Of a DNA stretch of 50,369 nucleotides, positions 1 through 8,660 are shown one piece after another. Each line of letters opens with the position of its first letter. Positions within the stretch are counted from its first letter, which is position 1. The notes under the pieces were generated by a model. The model worked only from the letters and a program-made list of their open reading frames with translations, did no database searches and was not told where the DNA came from. This DNA is from Comamonas testosteroni (lineage in GTDB: Bacteria; Pseudomonadota; Gammaproteobacteria; Burkholderiales; Burkholderiaceae_C). The stretch lies in NCBI RefSeq assembly GCF_000761245.1, contig NZ_AWOR01000059.1, positions 1 to 50,369 of the forward strand. Direction: 5' to 3'. The position numbers and the translations under genes were made by a program.

Positions 1-260
1 AATGCCGCTGACGTCTGGGAGCAGTCGCACCAAGCCATGCTGGTGCGTTTCGAGAGCATGTACGTTGCCTTCTTTGATAGGGTCACCAAAGCCAATGCAG
101 CGCAGTTCCTTCGACAGGTACTTGTGGCCCTCTCGCACCGCATACCTACCGTTTTGACGGACAACGTACTAAATGCAAGAGGTGTTCCACCAATCGGCAA
201 CAGCATCGCGCACCGGTCTGACAGTGCAGATCGGTGGATGGCAAAGAGCAATGAGCAGAG
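1..260 (+). pseudogene. IS481-family transposase fragment
   Basis: The frame starting at 37 reads like the middle of the DDE catalytic domain of an IS481-type transposase: an FFDRVTK-like stretch, then AAQFLRQVLVAL and the hallmark TVLTDN around base 165. After that Asp-Asn the expected continuation is lost and the frame degenerates. The element is cut by the window's left edge and has no visible terminal repeats. It is a relic marking an edge of mobile DNA upstream of the defence-like operon. The family call rests on motif resemblance only. Confidence 0.5.
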
Positions 261-843
261 TTAGCGACGCGGTTCCGCCGCACAGGGATGCCTCGGTTAA
301 CCATAGTAGAAACAAGATTCACGGCGCTACCGTCGTGCTCTTCACCGTACCTAAAACAGCATAGGCAGCCCAGCGGAAGGTCCGAGCATTATCTAGGGGG
401 GCCGACCTCAGGTCACCGCGCGGATTCGATCTTCGTATGAATACATGAACTACCTCTCAGTAGTCCAAGTTTTTGTTCGCATCCCCCTTCGGTGTAGTAA
501 ATCCGCGATCTTTGCGTCATGCCAACACTCCTTGCGCCAGTGGCGGTCATTGTGTTGCATTGATCAGTTGAATCCACAAGCGGAAGCGGCCGACTGCAGA
601 AACTGGTCGAGCTCACGCTGTTTTCCTCTAAGCGGTTATTGTGCTCAGCGACCTATTCAAGCCAAGCGCGAGCGCAGTGTCTGGACGCATGTTGACGCCG
701 ACAGCAGCTTGAAGAAGTGGGGGCAGAGCCTTTCTAGTCGAAAAACAAGGCTTCAAAGACAGTTCACTTTAAGGTTTCATGCGATTCCTAGGCCAAGGAA
801 TGAAGGAGTCACTTCTCATTCATTTGCGTCCGGCATTGTCTTA
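261..843. other. Gap without a convincing gene
   Basis: A long open frame enters from 445 and is continuous with the S8 protease, but its first 150 codons are rich in Cys, Arg and Ser, show no domain, and have no ribosome site at 445. I treat it as untranslated leader or mobile-element debris. No RNA gene or intact repeat is seen. Confidence 0.5.
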
Positions 844-859
844 TTGATATGCGTATCAA
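844..859. promoter_or_regulatory. Perfect palindrome upstream of the S8 protease gene
   Basis: TTGATA-tgcg-TATCAA is a perfect 6-bp inverted repeat with a 4-base centre. It ends about 35 bases before the chosen protease start, a plausible place for a repressor or activator site controlling the four-gene operon. No regulator gene lies in the module, so the binding protein is unknown. Confidence 0.35.
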
Positions 860-894
860 AGCGATGTACAACAGCGCTAGAAAAGGGGGGGCGT

Positions 895-2361
895 ATGGAT
901 TCTCTGACTGATATCGCTGATGGTCATATCACCACAGTGCAGCTAGTGTCGAGTCGTAAGGGCCAAACCAAGTTCTTGCGGCAGTTATCCGATGCGATTG
1001 CTGTGTCTTGCACGCTCTCAACGCTAACCCCTGGTCCTTCGGACAATGTGTATGTCATTCCGCAAAATGTGCAGGATGCTGTTTGGCGGATACGTGGGAT
1101 CACCTCCATCGATGCTTGGAATCTGCTGCTCAAACAATGGGGGGCTCTGTCGGTTAACACTCTGACCAGGGATGCGTTTTTTGCCTTGCAAGCCAGAGGG
1201 GTGACGCTGGTTGACTCTCAGGTCATTGGTGGAAGCAAGATTTCATTACCAGTACCAGTTCCTGCAGCTTCCTCCGACGGACCAGGCTTCCTGCCGAAGG
1301 ACTTTGAAGGACCCTACGATTGGCAAATCGATCACAGAGGTGTCAATGCTGTAGCAGCTTGGAAAATGTTTGCCGCTGAGCCTCGCTTTGCCAGTGCACT
1401 GCCCTGGGCCGATATCCATGTAGGGCACATCGATACGGGATACACGGAACACGCTGCCTTAGGCTGGGATAAAGGGGCAAGTCCAACCGTACAGCCTTCA
1501 CAAGGGTATGATTTTTGGGAGGGCGATCATGGTCCCGATCCCAGGGACATGTGGCTGCCGGGATTTCCGGGCCATGGGACACGCATTAGTGCCGCCATCG
1601 CAGGGTATGGAAGGAGCGCACCAGACCATCCTTTCTATGGTGTGGCCCCTGGTGTACAGATTGTTCCCTACAGGGTGACTGACTCCGTCATTGTGGATCA
1701 TGTGCAGGCCCATATTGCAGCGGCCATACGCCGTGCGGTCAACGATGGTTGCCACGTCATCAATATCTCTTTAGGTGCTTTGCGTCGCGACAAGCATGTG
1801 GCTGCGGCATTGGACGCCGCCTACGATGCCGGTGTGATCGTTGTCTGCGCGGCTGGCCAAGTATGGGGAGAGGTGATCTATCCGGGCCGATTCAATCGAT
1901 GCATCACGATGGGCGGGGTCGGCCCTGGATTGAAGCCATGGAGTAGTGGGGCCAAGGGAATTTACGTTGATCTTTGCGCTCCGGCGGATGCTATTCGTCG
2001 CATCAAGGCGGAGAACCTTGCCCCCGGAAAAGCCAGCAATGCGTACTATTCCAAGGCGGATGGAGATGGCACTTCTTACGCCACTGCCGCATGCTCTGGG
2101 GCCGCAGTACTTTGGCTCGCGTGGCATGGCATTGACAATCTCCGTGCTCGATACGCTCCGCATGGGCTTTGGCAAATACCCAAAGCTTTCAAGTCAATGG
2201 CACGACAACACGCGACCCCAGGAGTTTGGGGGAGCGCAGATGCTCAGAACTATGGAAGTGGGGTGTTGAACATCGAGGCAACTCTGAACGCTCCACTACC
2301 AGAGGATGGAGCCATGGTTCCCGCGCTTCCTGCCATGGATGTATTCGATCCGAATGACTAA
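895..2361 (+). CDS. Subtilisin-like S8 family serine protease, cytoplasmic
   Basis: 488 aa. The S8 triad is complete: Asp180 in HIDTG, His227 in GHGTR and Ser394 in GTSYATA. The Gly-rich NISLG segment typical of the fold lies in between. About 150 residues of unrecognised sequence precede the catalytic domain. No signal peptide, propeptide or membrane segment is seen, so it should act inside the cell. I chose ATG 895 because a G-rich Shine-Dalgarno (aaaaggggggg) precedes it and the domain-like sequence begins there; the frame is open back to 445. It is the first gene of a co-directional set with an HNH/ATPase, an HNH nuclease and a patatin lipase. Proteases in defence modules often process an effector; here the lipase would be the obvious client (inference). 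Confidence 0.88.
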   Translation: MDSLTDIADGHITTVQLVSSRKGQTKFLRQLSDAIAVSCTLSTLTPGPSDNVYVIPQNVQDAVWRIRGITSIDAWNLLLKQWGALSVNTLTRDAFFALQARGVTLVDSQVIGGSKISLPVPVPAASSDGPGFLPKDFEGPYDWQIDHRGVNAVAAWKMFAAEPRFASALPWADIHVGHIDTGYTEHAALGWDKGASPTVQPSQGYDFWEGDHGPDPRDMWLPGFPGHGTRISAAIAGYGRSAPDHPFYGVAPGVQIVPYRVTDSVIVDHVQAHIAAAIRRAVNDGCHVINISLGALRRDKHVAAALDAAYDAGVIVVCAAGQVWGEVIYPGRFNRCITMGGVGPGLKPWSSGAKGIYVDLCAPADAIRRIKAENLAPGKASNAYYSKADGDGTSYATAACSGAAVLWLAWHGIDNLRARYAPHGLWQIPKAFKSMARQHATPGVWGSADAQNYGSGVLNIEATLNAPLPEDGAMVPALPAMDVFDPND

Positions 2362-2376
2362 CGATCTCTGCGGGAT

Positions 2377-2673
2377 ATGGTGAATCGCGTTGATGATGCA
2401 CGGCGACGTGTTCGAGAGTCTGCCAGTGTCGCATTCTGTCGACCATGGATCGCATTTCCTGTGGGCTCAGCGTTTTATGTCCATGGACGCCGACTGCCCT
2501 TGCGGTCCGCAGTTGCGGCCAACAGTTGTCGGGCTCTGTTTTGCTCCATTGGCGCGGCGCCTGGGGACAGGCTCCCATCGACATTGATCGCTTACGGCCT
2601 CTTTGAAAGCTTTGTTCTAAAGAGCGAGGGCGAGAGCTTCGGTCCAGACGTCCTGGGGCTTGACGACTTCTAG
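2377..2673 (+). CDS. Possible 98-aa ORF between protease and ATPase genes
   Basis: An open frame lies 16 bases after the protease stop in the 368-base gap before the ATPase. The protein has no recognisable domain. Its composition is mixed, with a charged N-terminus, and its ribosome site is weak. Other frames in the same stretch also stay open for about 60 codons, so this may be a decayed gene or simply leader. If real it would be a fifth member of the operon. Confidence 0.25.
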   Translation: MVNRVDDARRRVRESASVAFCRPWIAFPVGSAFYVHGRRLPLRSAVAANSCRALFCSIGAAPGDRLPSTLIAYGLFESFVLKSEGESFGPDVLGLDDF

Positions 2674-2729
2674 ATGAGTAAAGCGGAGGTCACTTCAGTG
2701 CCTTGCCATCCCGCTTTTTGGAGGAGCGA

Positions 2730-5033
2730 ATGCAACGTTTCGATCGCACGACAGAACCGCCACCGATCGCTCTGCAGGGCGATGCAGCTTCTCAGGCACG
2801 TCGGGTTCTGAGTGATTTCATGCGCTATGGCGATGAGAGGCTCAGCCAGACCAATGTTCCGAGATCAGAGCTACCCTTAGAAGATGCCAGCATCCGTGAA
2901 GCGCTCAACAGACTGTTTCGCGGTCGATGCGCCTTCTGTGAGTCACGGGACAAAATTTCTCCCTATCGATTTAGACCAGCGACAGAAGCGGTCCCATCCA
3001 GTACGCCAAGGCAGGCGCATCTTTACTATGCCTGGCTCGAGCATGCCTGGGAGAACATGTACGCCATCTGCTCGTCATGTAGGCCCGCAGAATCAAACTA
3101 CTTTCCAGTGAGCGGGCCACGAGTGAGACTACCCACTCCGGAGGAGCTTGACCGCTACGCTGAAGAAAACTTGGGCCTCTGGCGCGCGTATCCAATCCGA
3201 GAAAAAGCTGTTTTCCTCGATCCCTGTGCAGAAGGCGATTTCTCCAAGCACTTGTGGCCGCAGACCAATGGCAGCTTAATCGGGATATCGACCAGGGGCG
3301 AGACCACCATTGAGAACTTCAACCTCAACGCCCCCGAGAGGGTCGTCGGCCGGCGCGCGAGGTATGTAGAGTACTTTGCACGTTTGAGTGAGTGTCTCAC
3401 CGACTCTGAATCCATAGCGCATGCGCCTGGCATGTTCGAGTTTCCCGAGTTTGAATTTGGGGGCTCGTGGTACCTGCTGCTTCGCCGTCTTGCCTTGTTG
3501 ATGGGCCCTGAATTCGGCGGTAGGCCGATCGTCTCGCAGGCGCGAATCCAACGCTTCTACATGGCCATGCTGGGCAAGCCGGACACGGCAAATCGGCTAA
3601 GGCAAGGTTGGGGGCGCCTTGTCCATGAAGATCACAACTACAAGGCTGCACCGGCGATTACCAAACGACCGAGCAAGGCAAGGGTCACGAGTATAGGCCT
3701 GAGGAATTTCAAGGCGATTGAAGATCTGTCGATCGAACTTCCCAGTCCATCACAAGGTAATGAGTCCTTCGACGTCATGCATCCAGTGCCTTCGTTGCTT
3801 ATTATTGGCGAAAACTCTGCGGGAAAGAGTTCCATACTCGAAGCCATTGCGCTTGCGATTTCGGATGAAGCAGCTCGCAAAAAGTTGGCATTAAAACCAG
3901 GCAACTTTGTACTCAACCCCACGTATATGGGGGCGGTAAATGTCGCTGCAGTAGAGCGGGCTGAAGTTCAAGTTGGTCTTTCCAATGGTGCATCACGGAG
4001 ACTGACGATAGATCTTGGGGGCATGAAGGATCATGGCGACCCTGGCTCGGAACTCATCCCTGTCTTTGCCTACGGGGCGTTTCGACAGTACCAACACAAG
4101 CAGCGTCCTCGATCACCCGACAAATACATTCGCAATCTTTTCGACGGAAGTGTGCTATCCAATCCTGAAAAATGGTTACTCAGCCTCCAGCCGTCGGCCT
4201 ATGCCATGGTCATGAGGGTGTTGCGTGAGATTCTGTCGATCGAGGGTGAGTACGAGGTTGTTCAGCGAGACCTGGAAGAAAAGCGTTGCTACGTGATCAC
4301 CGCCGCCGCTGGCATTCACGGCGAGCCGAGGTTTAGTCGCACGCCGCTTGGTGCAGTCTCCTCAGGATTCAGGTCGGTTCTGGCAATGGCTTGCGATGTC
4401 ATGCAAGGCTTGATGGACCCCAATGTCTATGTCGGGTTCGAATCTCTTTCGACAGCGCGAGGAGTCATCCTGATCGACGAAGTGGAGGCGCATCTCCATC
4501 CACGCTGGAAGATGCAGATCATGCGTGGCCTTCGCCGGGCTCTTCCTCAGATGACGTTTATAGCAACCACACATGACCCGTTGTGCCTTCGGGGCATGGA
4601 GGATGGTGAGGTTGTGGTACTCCAACGGGTCTTGGCCCAGGACAGTCACTCGACTACGGACCTCCCGGTCTTTGTTGAACGGCTGGTGAACCTTCCGCAT
4701 GTATCTGAACTGCGAATAGAGCAGTTGCTGACGTCTGATTTTTTTCAGCTCCACTCCACGGACGCTCCAGAGATGGACGTTCAGCTTGCCCAGATCGGTG
4801 ACTTGCTGGCAAAAGACCCTCGTGATCTGAGTCCGACCGAAGGCTCGACGGTGGATAAGTTTCGTCGTGACATCGCGGCAGCACTGCCGATTGGGGCGTC
4901 GGAAGCCCATCGGCTGGTGCAAGAGGCGGTTGCCGAATACTTGATGGAGCGCCGTGAGGTATCGGAGCGTCGAACAAAAGAGCTCAGGCAAACCGCCAAA
5001 TCACGCATCGTTGAGGCGCTGAGAGGAATCTGA
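2730..5033 (+). CDS. ATPase with N-terminal degenerate HNH domain (PtuA/retron-ATPase-like)
   Basis: 767 aa. ATG 2730 is preceded at ideal spacing by GGAGG, so I prefer it to the upstream TTG at 2703. The N-terminal ~180 residues resemble the HNH domain of retron- or Septu-associated nucleases. CxxC (Cys67, Cys70) and the downstream WENMYAICSSC segment are kept, but the usual catalytic His of the (E)H-x-RP motif is Arg80 and the following Lys is Ala. The C-terminal part is a RecF/OLD/PtuA-like ATPase: Walker A GENSAGKS (360-367), an SGFRS segment, Walker B ILIDE (Asp583, Glu584) followed by HLHP, and a TTHDP switch. It ends two bases before the intact HNH gene. It probably forms a sensor/ATPase complex with that protein; the HNH domain is likely structural or DNA-binding rather than cutting (inference). 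Confidence 0.85.
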   Translation: MQRFDRTTEPPPIALQGDAASQARRVLSDFMRYGDERLSQTNVPRSELPLEDASIREALNRLFRGRCAFCESRDKISPYRFRPATEAVPSSTPRQAHLYYAWLEHAWENMYAICSSCRPAESNYFPVSGPRVRLPTPEELDRYAEENLGLWRAYPIREKAVFLDPCAEGDFSKHLWPQTNGSLIGISTRGETTIENFNLNAPERVVGRRARYVEYFARLSECLTDSESIAHAPGMFEFPEFEFGGSWYLLLRRLALLMGPEFGGRPIVSQARIQRFYMAMLGKPDTANRLRQGWGRLVHEDHNYKAAPAITKRPSKARVTSIGLRNFKAIEDLSIELPSPSQGNESFDVMHPVPSLLIIGENSAGKSSILEAIALAISDEAARKKLALKPGNFVLNPTYMGAVNVAAVERAEVQVGLSNGASRRLTIDLGGMKDHGDPGSELIPVFAYGAFRQYQHKQRPRSPDKYIRNLFDGSVLSNPEKWLLSLQPSAYAMVMRVLREILSIEGEYEVVQRDLEEKRCYVITAAAGIHGEPRFSRTPLGAVSSGFRSVLAMACDVMQGLMDPNVYVGFESLSTARGVILIDEVEAHLHPRWKMQIMRGLRRALPQMTFIATTHDPLCLRGMEDGEVVVLQRVLAQDSHSTTDLPVFVERLVNLPHVSELRIEQLLTSDFFQLHSTDAPEMDVQLAQIGDLLAKDPRDLSPTEGSTVDKFRRDIAAALPIGASEAHRLVQEAVAEYLMERREVSERRTKELRQTAKSRIVEALRGI

Positions 5034-5035
5034 GC

Positions 5036-5980
5036 ATGCGAGCCGTATCTCGAGATAGTCTAACTGCTCCTGCATGTCTAAATGCGCCAGACAAAAATGG
5101 ACTGACTGAACTTGCACGAGCACGAACTCATCAGGCAAGCACCGAACCCAAGAAAGGAAGCTTTGAGTTTTCCGTATACAAGCATGAGGAAGTAAAGCGG
5201 CGACTTGACGCTTTGTTCCACGGAAAGTGCGCATATTGCGAGACTTTCTACTCAGCCTCCGCCCCAGTCGATGTTGAGCACTACAGGCCAAAAGGGGCGG
5301 TGAGCGAAGACCCTGGGCACCCAGGGTATTGGTGGCTTGCGATGAGTTGGGACAACCTCTTGCCTAGTTGTATCGACTGCAACCGCAAGCGAAAGCAGCG
5401 CGTCCCCCGGATCTCGACAAGCTTGGTAGATCTCTATCGAAGCAGTCATGCGAGCACACTTCCGTTAGTGCAGTCGGGAAAGAAAGACAGCTTTCCAATC
5501 GCCAATACTGGACAGCGGGTCCTTCCAGAAGGACTCGGATTCGGTGCGGAGCATCCCCTTCTTCTCGATCCGACCCGTGACGATCCGAAAGAGCACCTGC
5601 ATTTCCATATTGATCACAAAGCACCACTCGGAATGGTGCTGCCGGGGAAGGCAGTCGGCGTTGAGAGTGAGCGTGGATCGGTGTCCATCTTCATCTACGG
5701 TCTCAACCGGCTTGGCTTGGTGCAGGAGCGAACACGACTACTGCGTAGGTTGGAGTTTCTTGGAGACCTGGTCATTGAACTGGGGACTGTCATCCAAGAG
5801 ATAGAAGTGCCTGCTGTCGCCCTGGCCCTCCAGGGCGTTGGGGTTGAGGATGTTCCGAAGCGTTTGCGCCTGTTACAGGATAAGACTTTGAGGGAAATGC
5901 GTGAGATGGCGAGTCCGGAGGCTCCTTATTCGGCCATGGTCCGGGCTTGGCTTCGAGCGTTCAAGAATCGGCTGAGCTGA
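5036..5980 (+). CDS. Stand-alone HNH endonuclease, retron/PtuB-associated type
   Basis: 314 aa. It starts two bases after the ATPase stop with a gagagga ribosome site inside the previous gene, so it is translationally coupled. The HNH fold is complete: CAYC, VEHYRPK with catalytic His82, then WWLAMSWDNLLPSC and the second Cys pair (CIDC). This is the pattern of HNH proteins that accompany PtuA-like ATPases (TIGR02646-like). Unlike in the preceding fusion, the catalytic His, Asn and Lys are present, so this should be the active nuclease of the pair. It lacks the ATPase's own domain and has a long C-terminal helical part of unknown role. No reverse transcriptase or retron RNA is seen nearby, so this is not a canonical retron. 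Confidence 0.85.
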   Translation: MRAVSRDSLTAPACLNAPDKNGLTELARARTHQASTEPKKGSFEFSVYKHEEVKRRLDALFHGKCAYCETFYSASAPVDVEHYRPKGAVSEDPGHPGYWWLAMSWDNLLPSCIDCNRKRKQRVPRISTSLVDLYRSSHASTLPLVQSGKKDSFPIANTGQRVLPEGLGFGAEHPLLLDPTRDDPKEHLHFHIDHKAPLGMVLPGKAVGVESERGSVSIFIYGLNRLGLVQERTRLLRRLEFLGDLVIELGTVIQEIEVPAVALALQGVGVEDVPKRLRLLQDKTLREMREMASPEAPYSAMVRAWLRAFKNRLS

Positions 5981-6037
5981 ATCAGCAATAGCCAATGGCT
6001 TCTAGGTCAATCAAGATCCTTGGTAAGGGAGGGCTCT

Positions 6038-8035
6038 ATGGATAAGGAGATCGGGGCGGATGCATCCATCCGGATTGAGGATGAGTCTGATATGCCATCC
6101 CCCTTCGTGGCTGAATGCGATTTGGTCATGAAGGGCGGCATCACGAGCGGAGTTGTTTATCCGTTGGCCATTGTGGAAATTGCAAAGGCATTTCGCTTAC
6201 GGTCTATCGGAGGCACAAGTGCTGGCGCAATCGCAGCCGCTGCAGCAGCCGCAGCCGAGCTTGGGCGGCAGCGTTATGTAGCCAAGATGCTCAAAGACGA
6301 CCCTGATGGCTTTGATGAGCTTGCCAGGCTTCCAGCTCTATTGGGGGCCACCGCGGCGGACGGACACAGCACGAGGCTCTCTGCGTTCTTTCGGCCGAAG
6401 AAAAGCCTTCGCGGAGTCTTCCATGCCCTGTTGGCGGTCACTGGAACGAAGAGCCCAACTGCACGCGTCCTATCGTTGCTAGGAGCGCTCATTTGCAGTC
6501 ACTGGCTTGCAGCAACCGTGGGCCTTGTGATAGGCCTGATGCCTTTGTTTTTCGTGCAATGGACACCTGCTTCGTGGGTTGTTTTCTTATTGTGTGGATT
6601 ATTCGCGGTTGTCTTGGCTATTGGCGTGGTGGCCATGAAGGCTACAGCCCTTGTGCTTAGAGAGCTCCCCAAAAACTGTTTTGGCTTCTGTTCAGGGATG
6701 CCATCCGATGGAGATGCTGCGCCGGGAGAGGCCTTGACGTTATGGCTTGCTGGCTACATCGATAAGTTGTCTGGCCAGCAAGCCCTCCACGGTGGGAAGA
6801 AACCGCTTACCTTCGGCGATTTGAAAGCATATGGCATTGATCTTCAGATGATGACGACATGCCTGACGCTCGGAAGGCCCTTTCGGCTTCCATTTCGTGA
6901 TGATGAGCAGGTGCGCGAGAACAACCAGTTTTTTTATAAGGAGTCAGACTTCGCAGAGCTCTTCCCTCCCCATGTAGTTGCGTGGATGAAAGAGCATGAG
7001 CGTCCTCGCGCCAAAGCACAGAATTCTCCATTCGGCGAAGTGGACTATGCTGGCTATCTTGCAATGCCAGCGCCAGACGATCTACCGGTTGTGGTCGCTG
7101 TGCGGATGAGCCTGAGTTTCCCAATTCTCTTGAGCGCCATTCCGCTGTACTCCGTTGATTTTCGCCAAAAGTCCCGGCCACAAACGCCTCAGTGCTGTTG
7201 GTTCACGGACGGCGGTGTTGGATCCAATTTTCCCATCCATTTCTTCGATGCCCCGCTTCCTACAAGGCCGACGTTCGGCTTGGACCTTGGTCAAGCGGAG
7301 GAAGGAAGCGTCGAGGGAGGAAGCGTCAAAAGAGTCGTCTTTCCTGCTGACAATGGCGATGCACGCTTGCCTTACTGGCGCCACCTAGAAACTAAGGAAG
7401 GGTTCGGCTCAATTGCTGGCTTTCTCGGTGCGATCGTCAACGTTGCGAAGGATTGGAATCATGAGGCGTTGTCTCATCTCCCAGGCTTCCGCGACCGCAT
7501 TGGTCTTGTCAAATTGACGGACAAGGAGGGAGGGCTGAATCTAACAATGCCGAAGGAATTGATTACCCAACTGACGGACTACGGTCGTGAGGCTGGACAG
7601 AAATTTGTCGTGCGCTTTGGGGACCCAGCAAAGTGGACTGCCGAGCCGGATCAATGGGACACTGCCATGAATTGGCAAAACCATCAGCTGATCCGTTTGA
7701 GATTGTTGCAGGCCTCCTTGCAGGAGATGTTGGGTAACCTGGGAAAGACTATTGAAGCGACTGCAGGAACGCAACACGACTATGGGCGTTTCTACAAGCT
7801 CCCACCATGTGGTCCTAGGAGCTATCGCTTTGTTGGACTTGGCAAACTTTCGACTGACTCAATCTCTGGCCTTCATGTAACTCAGGCGGGCTTGGCCCAC
7901 TGGACCCTTGAACAACTGTTGGCGATAGACGCTCACGTGGCAAAGACGGTTGCGGCCAATTCCGGTGCCACCGTTCACCCGAGCGTCAATGCTCCGAAGC
8001 CGACTCCAGAGTTGAAGCTGCGGCCACGTGTTTGA
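6038..8035 (+). CDS. Patatin-like phospholipase with internal transmembrane segment
   Basis: 665 aa. ATG 6038 follows AAGGGAGGG at good spacing; an upstream TTG at 6020 is less likely. The patatin catalytic dyad is present: Ser61 in GGTSAGA and Asp391 in FTDGGVGSN, with an oxyanion-type MKGGITSGVVYP motif near the N-terminus. Residues about 146-208 form two to three hydrophobic spans inserted between the catalytic Ser and Asp regions. The enzyme is therefore probably anchored in the inner membrane. Patatin lipases serve as membrane-destroying effectors in CBASS and other defence systems, where they cause abortive infection. Here it is the last gene of the protease/ATPase/HNH set, 57 bases after the nuclease. 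How it is triggered is not visible; proteolytic activation by the S8 enzyme is a hypothesis. Confidence 0.85.
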   Translation: MDKEIGADASIRIEDESDMPSPFVAECDLVMKGGITSGVVYPLAIVEIAKAFRLRSIGGTSAGAIAAAAAAAAELGRQRYVAKMLKDDPDGFDELARLPALLGATAADGHSTRLSAFFRPKKSLRGVFHALLAVTGTKSPTARVLSLLGALICSHWLAATVGLVIGLMPLFFVQWTPASWVVFLLCGLFAVVLAIGVVAMKATALVLRELPKNCFGFCSGMPSDGDAAPGEALTLWLAGYIDKLSGQQALHGGKKPLTFGDLKAYGIDLQMMTTCLTLGRPFRLPFRDDEQVRENNQFFYKESDFAELFPPHVVAWMKEHERPRAKAQNSPFGEVDYAGYLAMPAPDDLPVVVAVRMSLSFPILLSAIPLYSVDFRQKSRPQTPQCCWFTDGGVGSNFPIHFFDAPLPTRPTFGLDLGQAEEGSVEGGSVKRVVFPADNGDARLPYWRHLETKEGFGSIAGFLGAIVNVAKDWNHEALSHLPGFRDRIGLVKLTDKEGGLNLTMPKELITQLTDYGREAGQKFVVRFGDPAKWTAEPDQWDTAMNWQNHQLIRLRLLQASLQEMLGNLGKTIEATAGTQHDYGRFYKLPPCGPRSYRFVGLGKLSTDSISGLHVTQAGLAHWTLEQLLAIDAHVAKTVAANSGATVHPSVNAPKPTPELKLRPRV

Positions 8036-8545
8036 TATGTATTTAATTCGCAGAACCTGCATAGATTAGGCCGCGAGGAACGCCAACTTCTCTCGATTTC
8101 AGGCGCAACGTCTCTTGCGTGTTTTCCGACCAGCCCAGTCAAGCTGCAGGTTCAGGGTGTGAAGCGGCCACTCAGAACTGGCAGCGTTCAACGACAGGTG
8201 TTGGCAGTTGCTGCCGTTTAGGCAGTGGACTGTGAATGCCTCAGATCAGCTTGTTGCTGTCAGAAAGGGCGTGTTGAACGGGGTGAAAAGTTATTGAACA
8301 ATCAAGTCCTGAGGGGCCGCAGTTGCTGCCAAGTTGATGGGGCGTGGTCCTCGTTCAAATCCGTGTCTTGCGCCTCATTTGGTAATTTTTTTTACCGTGC
8401 ACGTGCAATAATCCTAAAGCTAGCTAATGTCTTAAGCGTTCTAACCCAATCCAGCCTTAAATTTGGACTTGTGGGGGAACAACGTGGGGCACATTGGGGT
8501 GAAAAAAATTTATGAAACCTTTGCTCTGTGCGGGTTTCAGAAGAA
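8036..8545. other. Gap after the lipase gene
   Basis: Short frames only, none with domain-like sequence or a good ribosome site. An A/T-richer patch around 8380-8420 could hold a promoter, but none is convincing. Confidence 0.5.
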
Positions 8546-8569
8546 GATTCAATTCCCGCCAGCCCACCA
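8546..8569 (+). other. tRNA/tmRNA 3'-end-like sequence, possible attachment site
   Basis: The sequence reads gattcaattcccgcc followed by agcccacca. This resembles the T-loop, T-stem, acceptor and CCA end of a tRNA or tmRNA. An upstream gcggg could have been the other T-stem strand but is separated by extra bases. No full tRNA can be folded. Such 3' ends are normal crossover sites for the tyrosine integrase whose remains lie at 8661. Confidence 0.4.
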
Positions 8570-8578
8570 CTCAAAACA

Positions 8579-8617
8579 CCGCCACACACTAGGAAAACCT
8601 AGTGTGTGGCGGTTTTT
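8579..8617 (+). terminator. Strong bidirectional hairpin terminator
   Basis: A perfect 15-bp stem (CCGCCACACACTAGG and its complement) has an AAAA loop and is followed by TTTTTCTTT on the plus strand and a short T run on the minus strand. It separates the defence-like operon from the integrase relic. Confidence 0.8.
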
Positions 8618-8660
8618 CTTTGCCTTTGGGTGTCCTGTGGTGTCCCCCAAATCGCACCGA

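Noticed and set aside
445..894. Longer N-terminus of the S8 protease starting at 445
   Set aside because: No ribosome site at 445; sequence is Cys/Arg-rich without domain, while ATG 895 has a strong G-rich site and begins the recognisable protein.
2730..5980. Retron with HNH and ATPase accessory proteins
   Set aside because: No reverse transcriptase reading frame or msr/msd-like RNA region is visible anywhere in the left 9 kb, so only the accessory pair resembles retrons.
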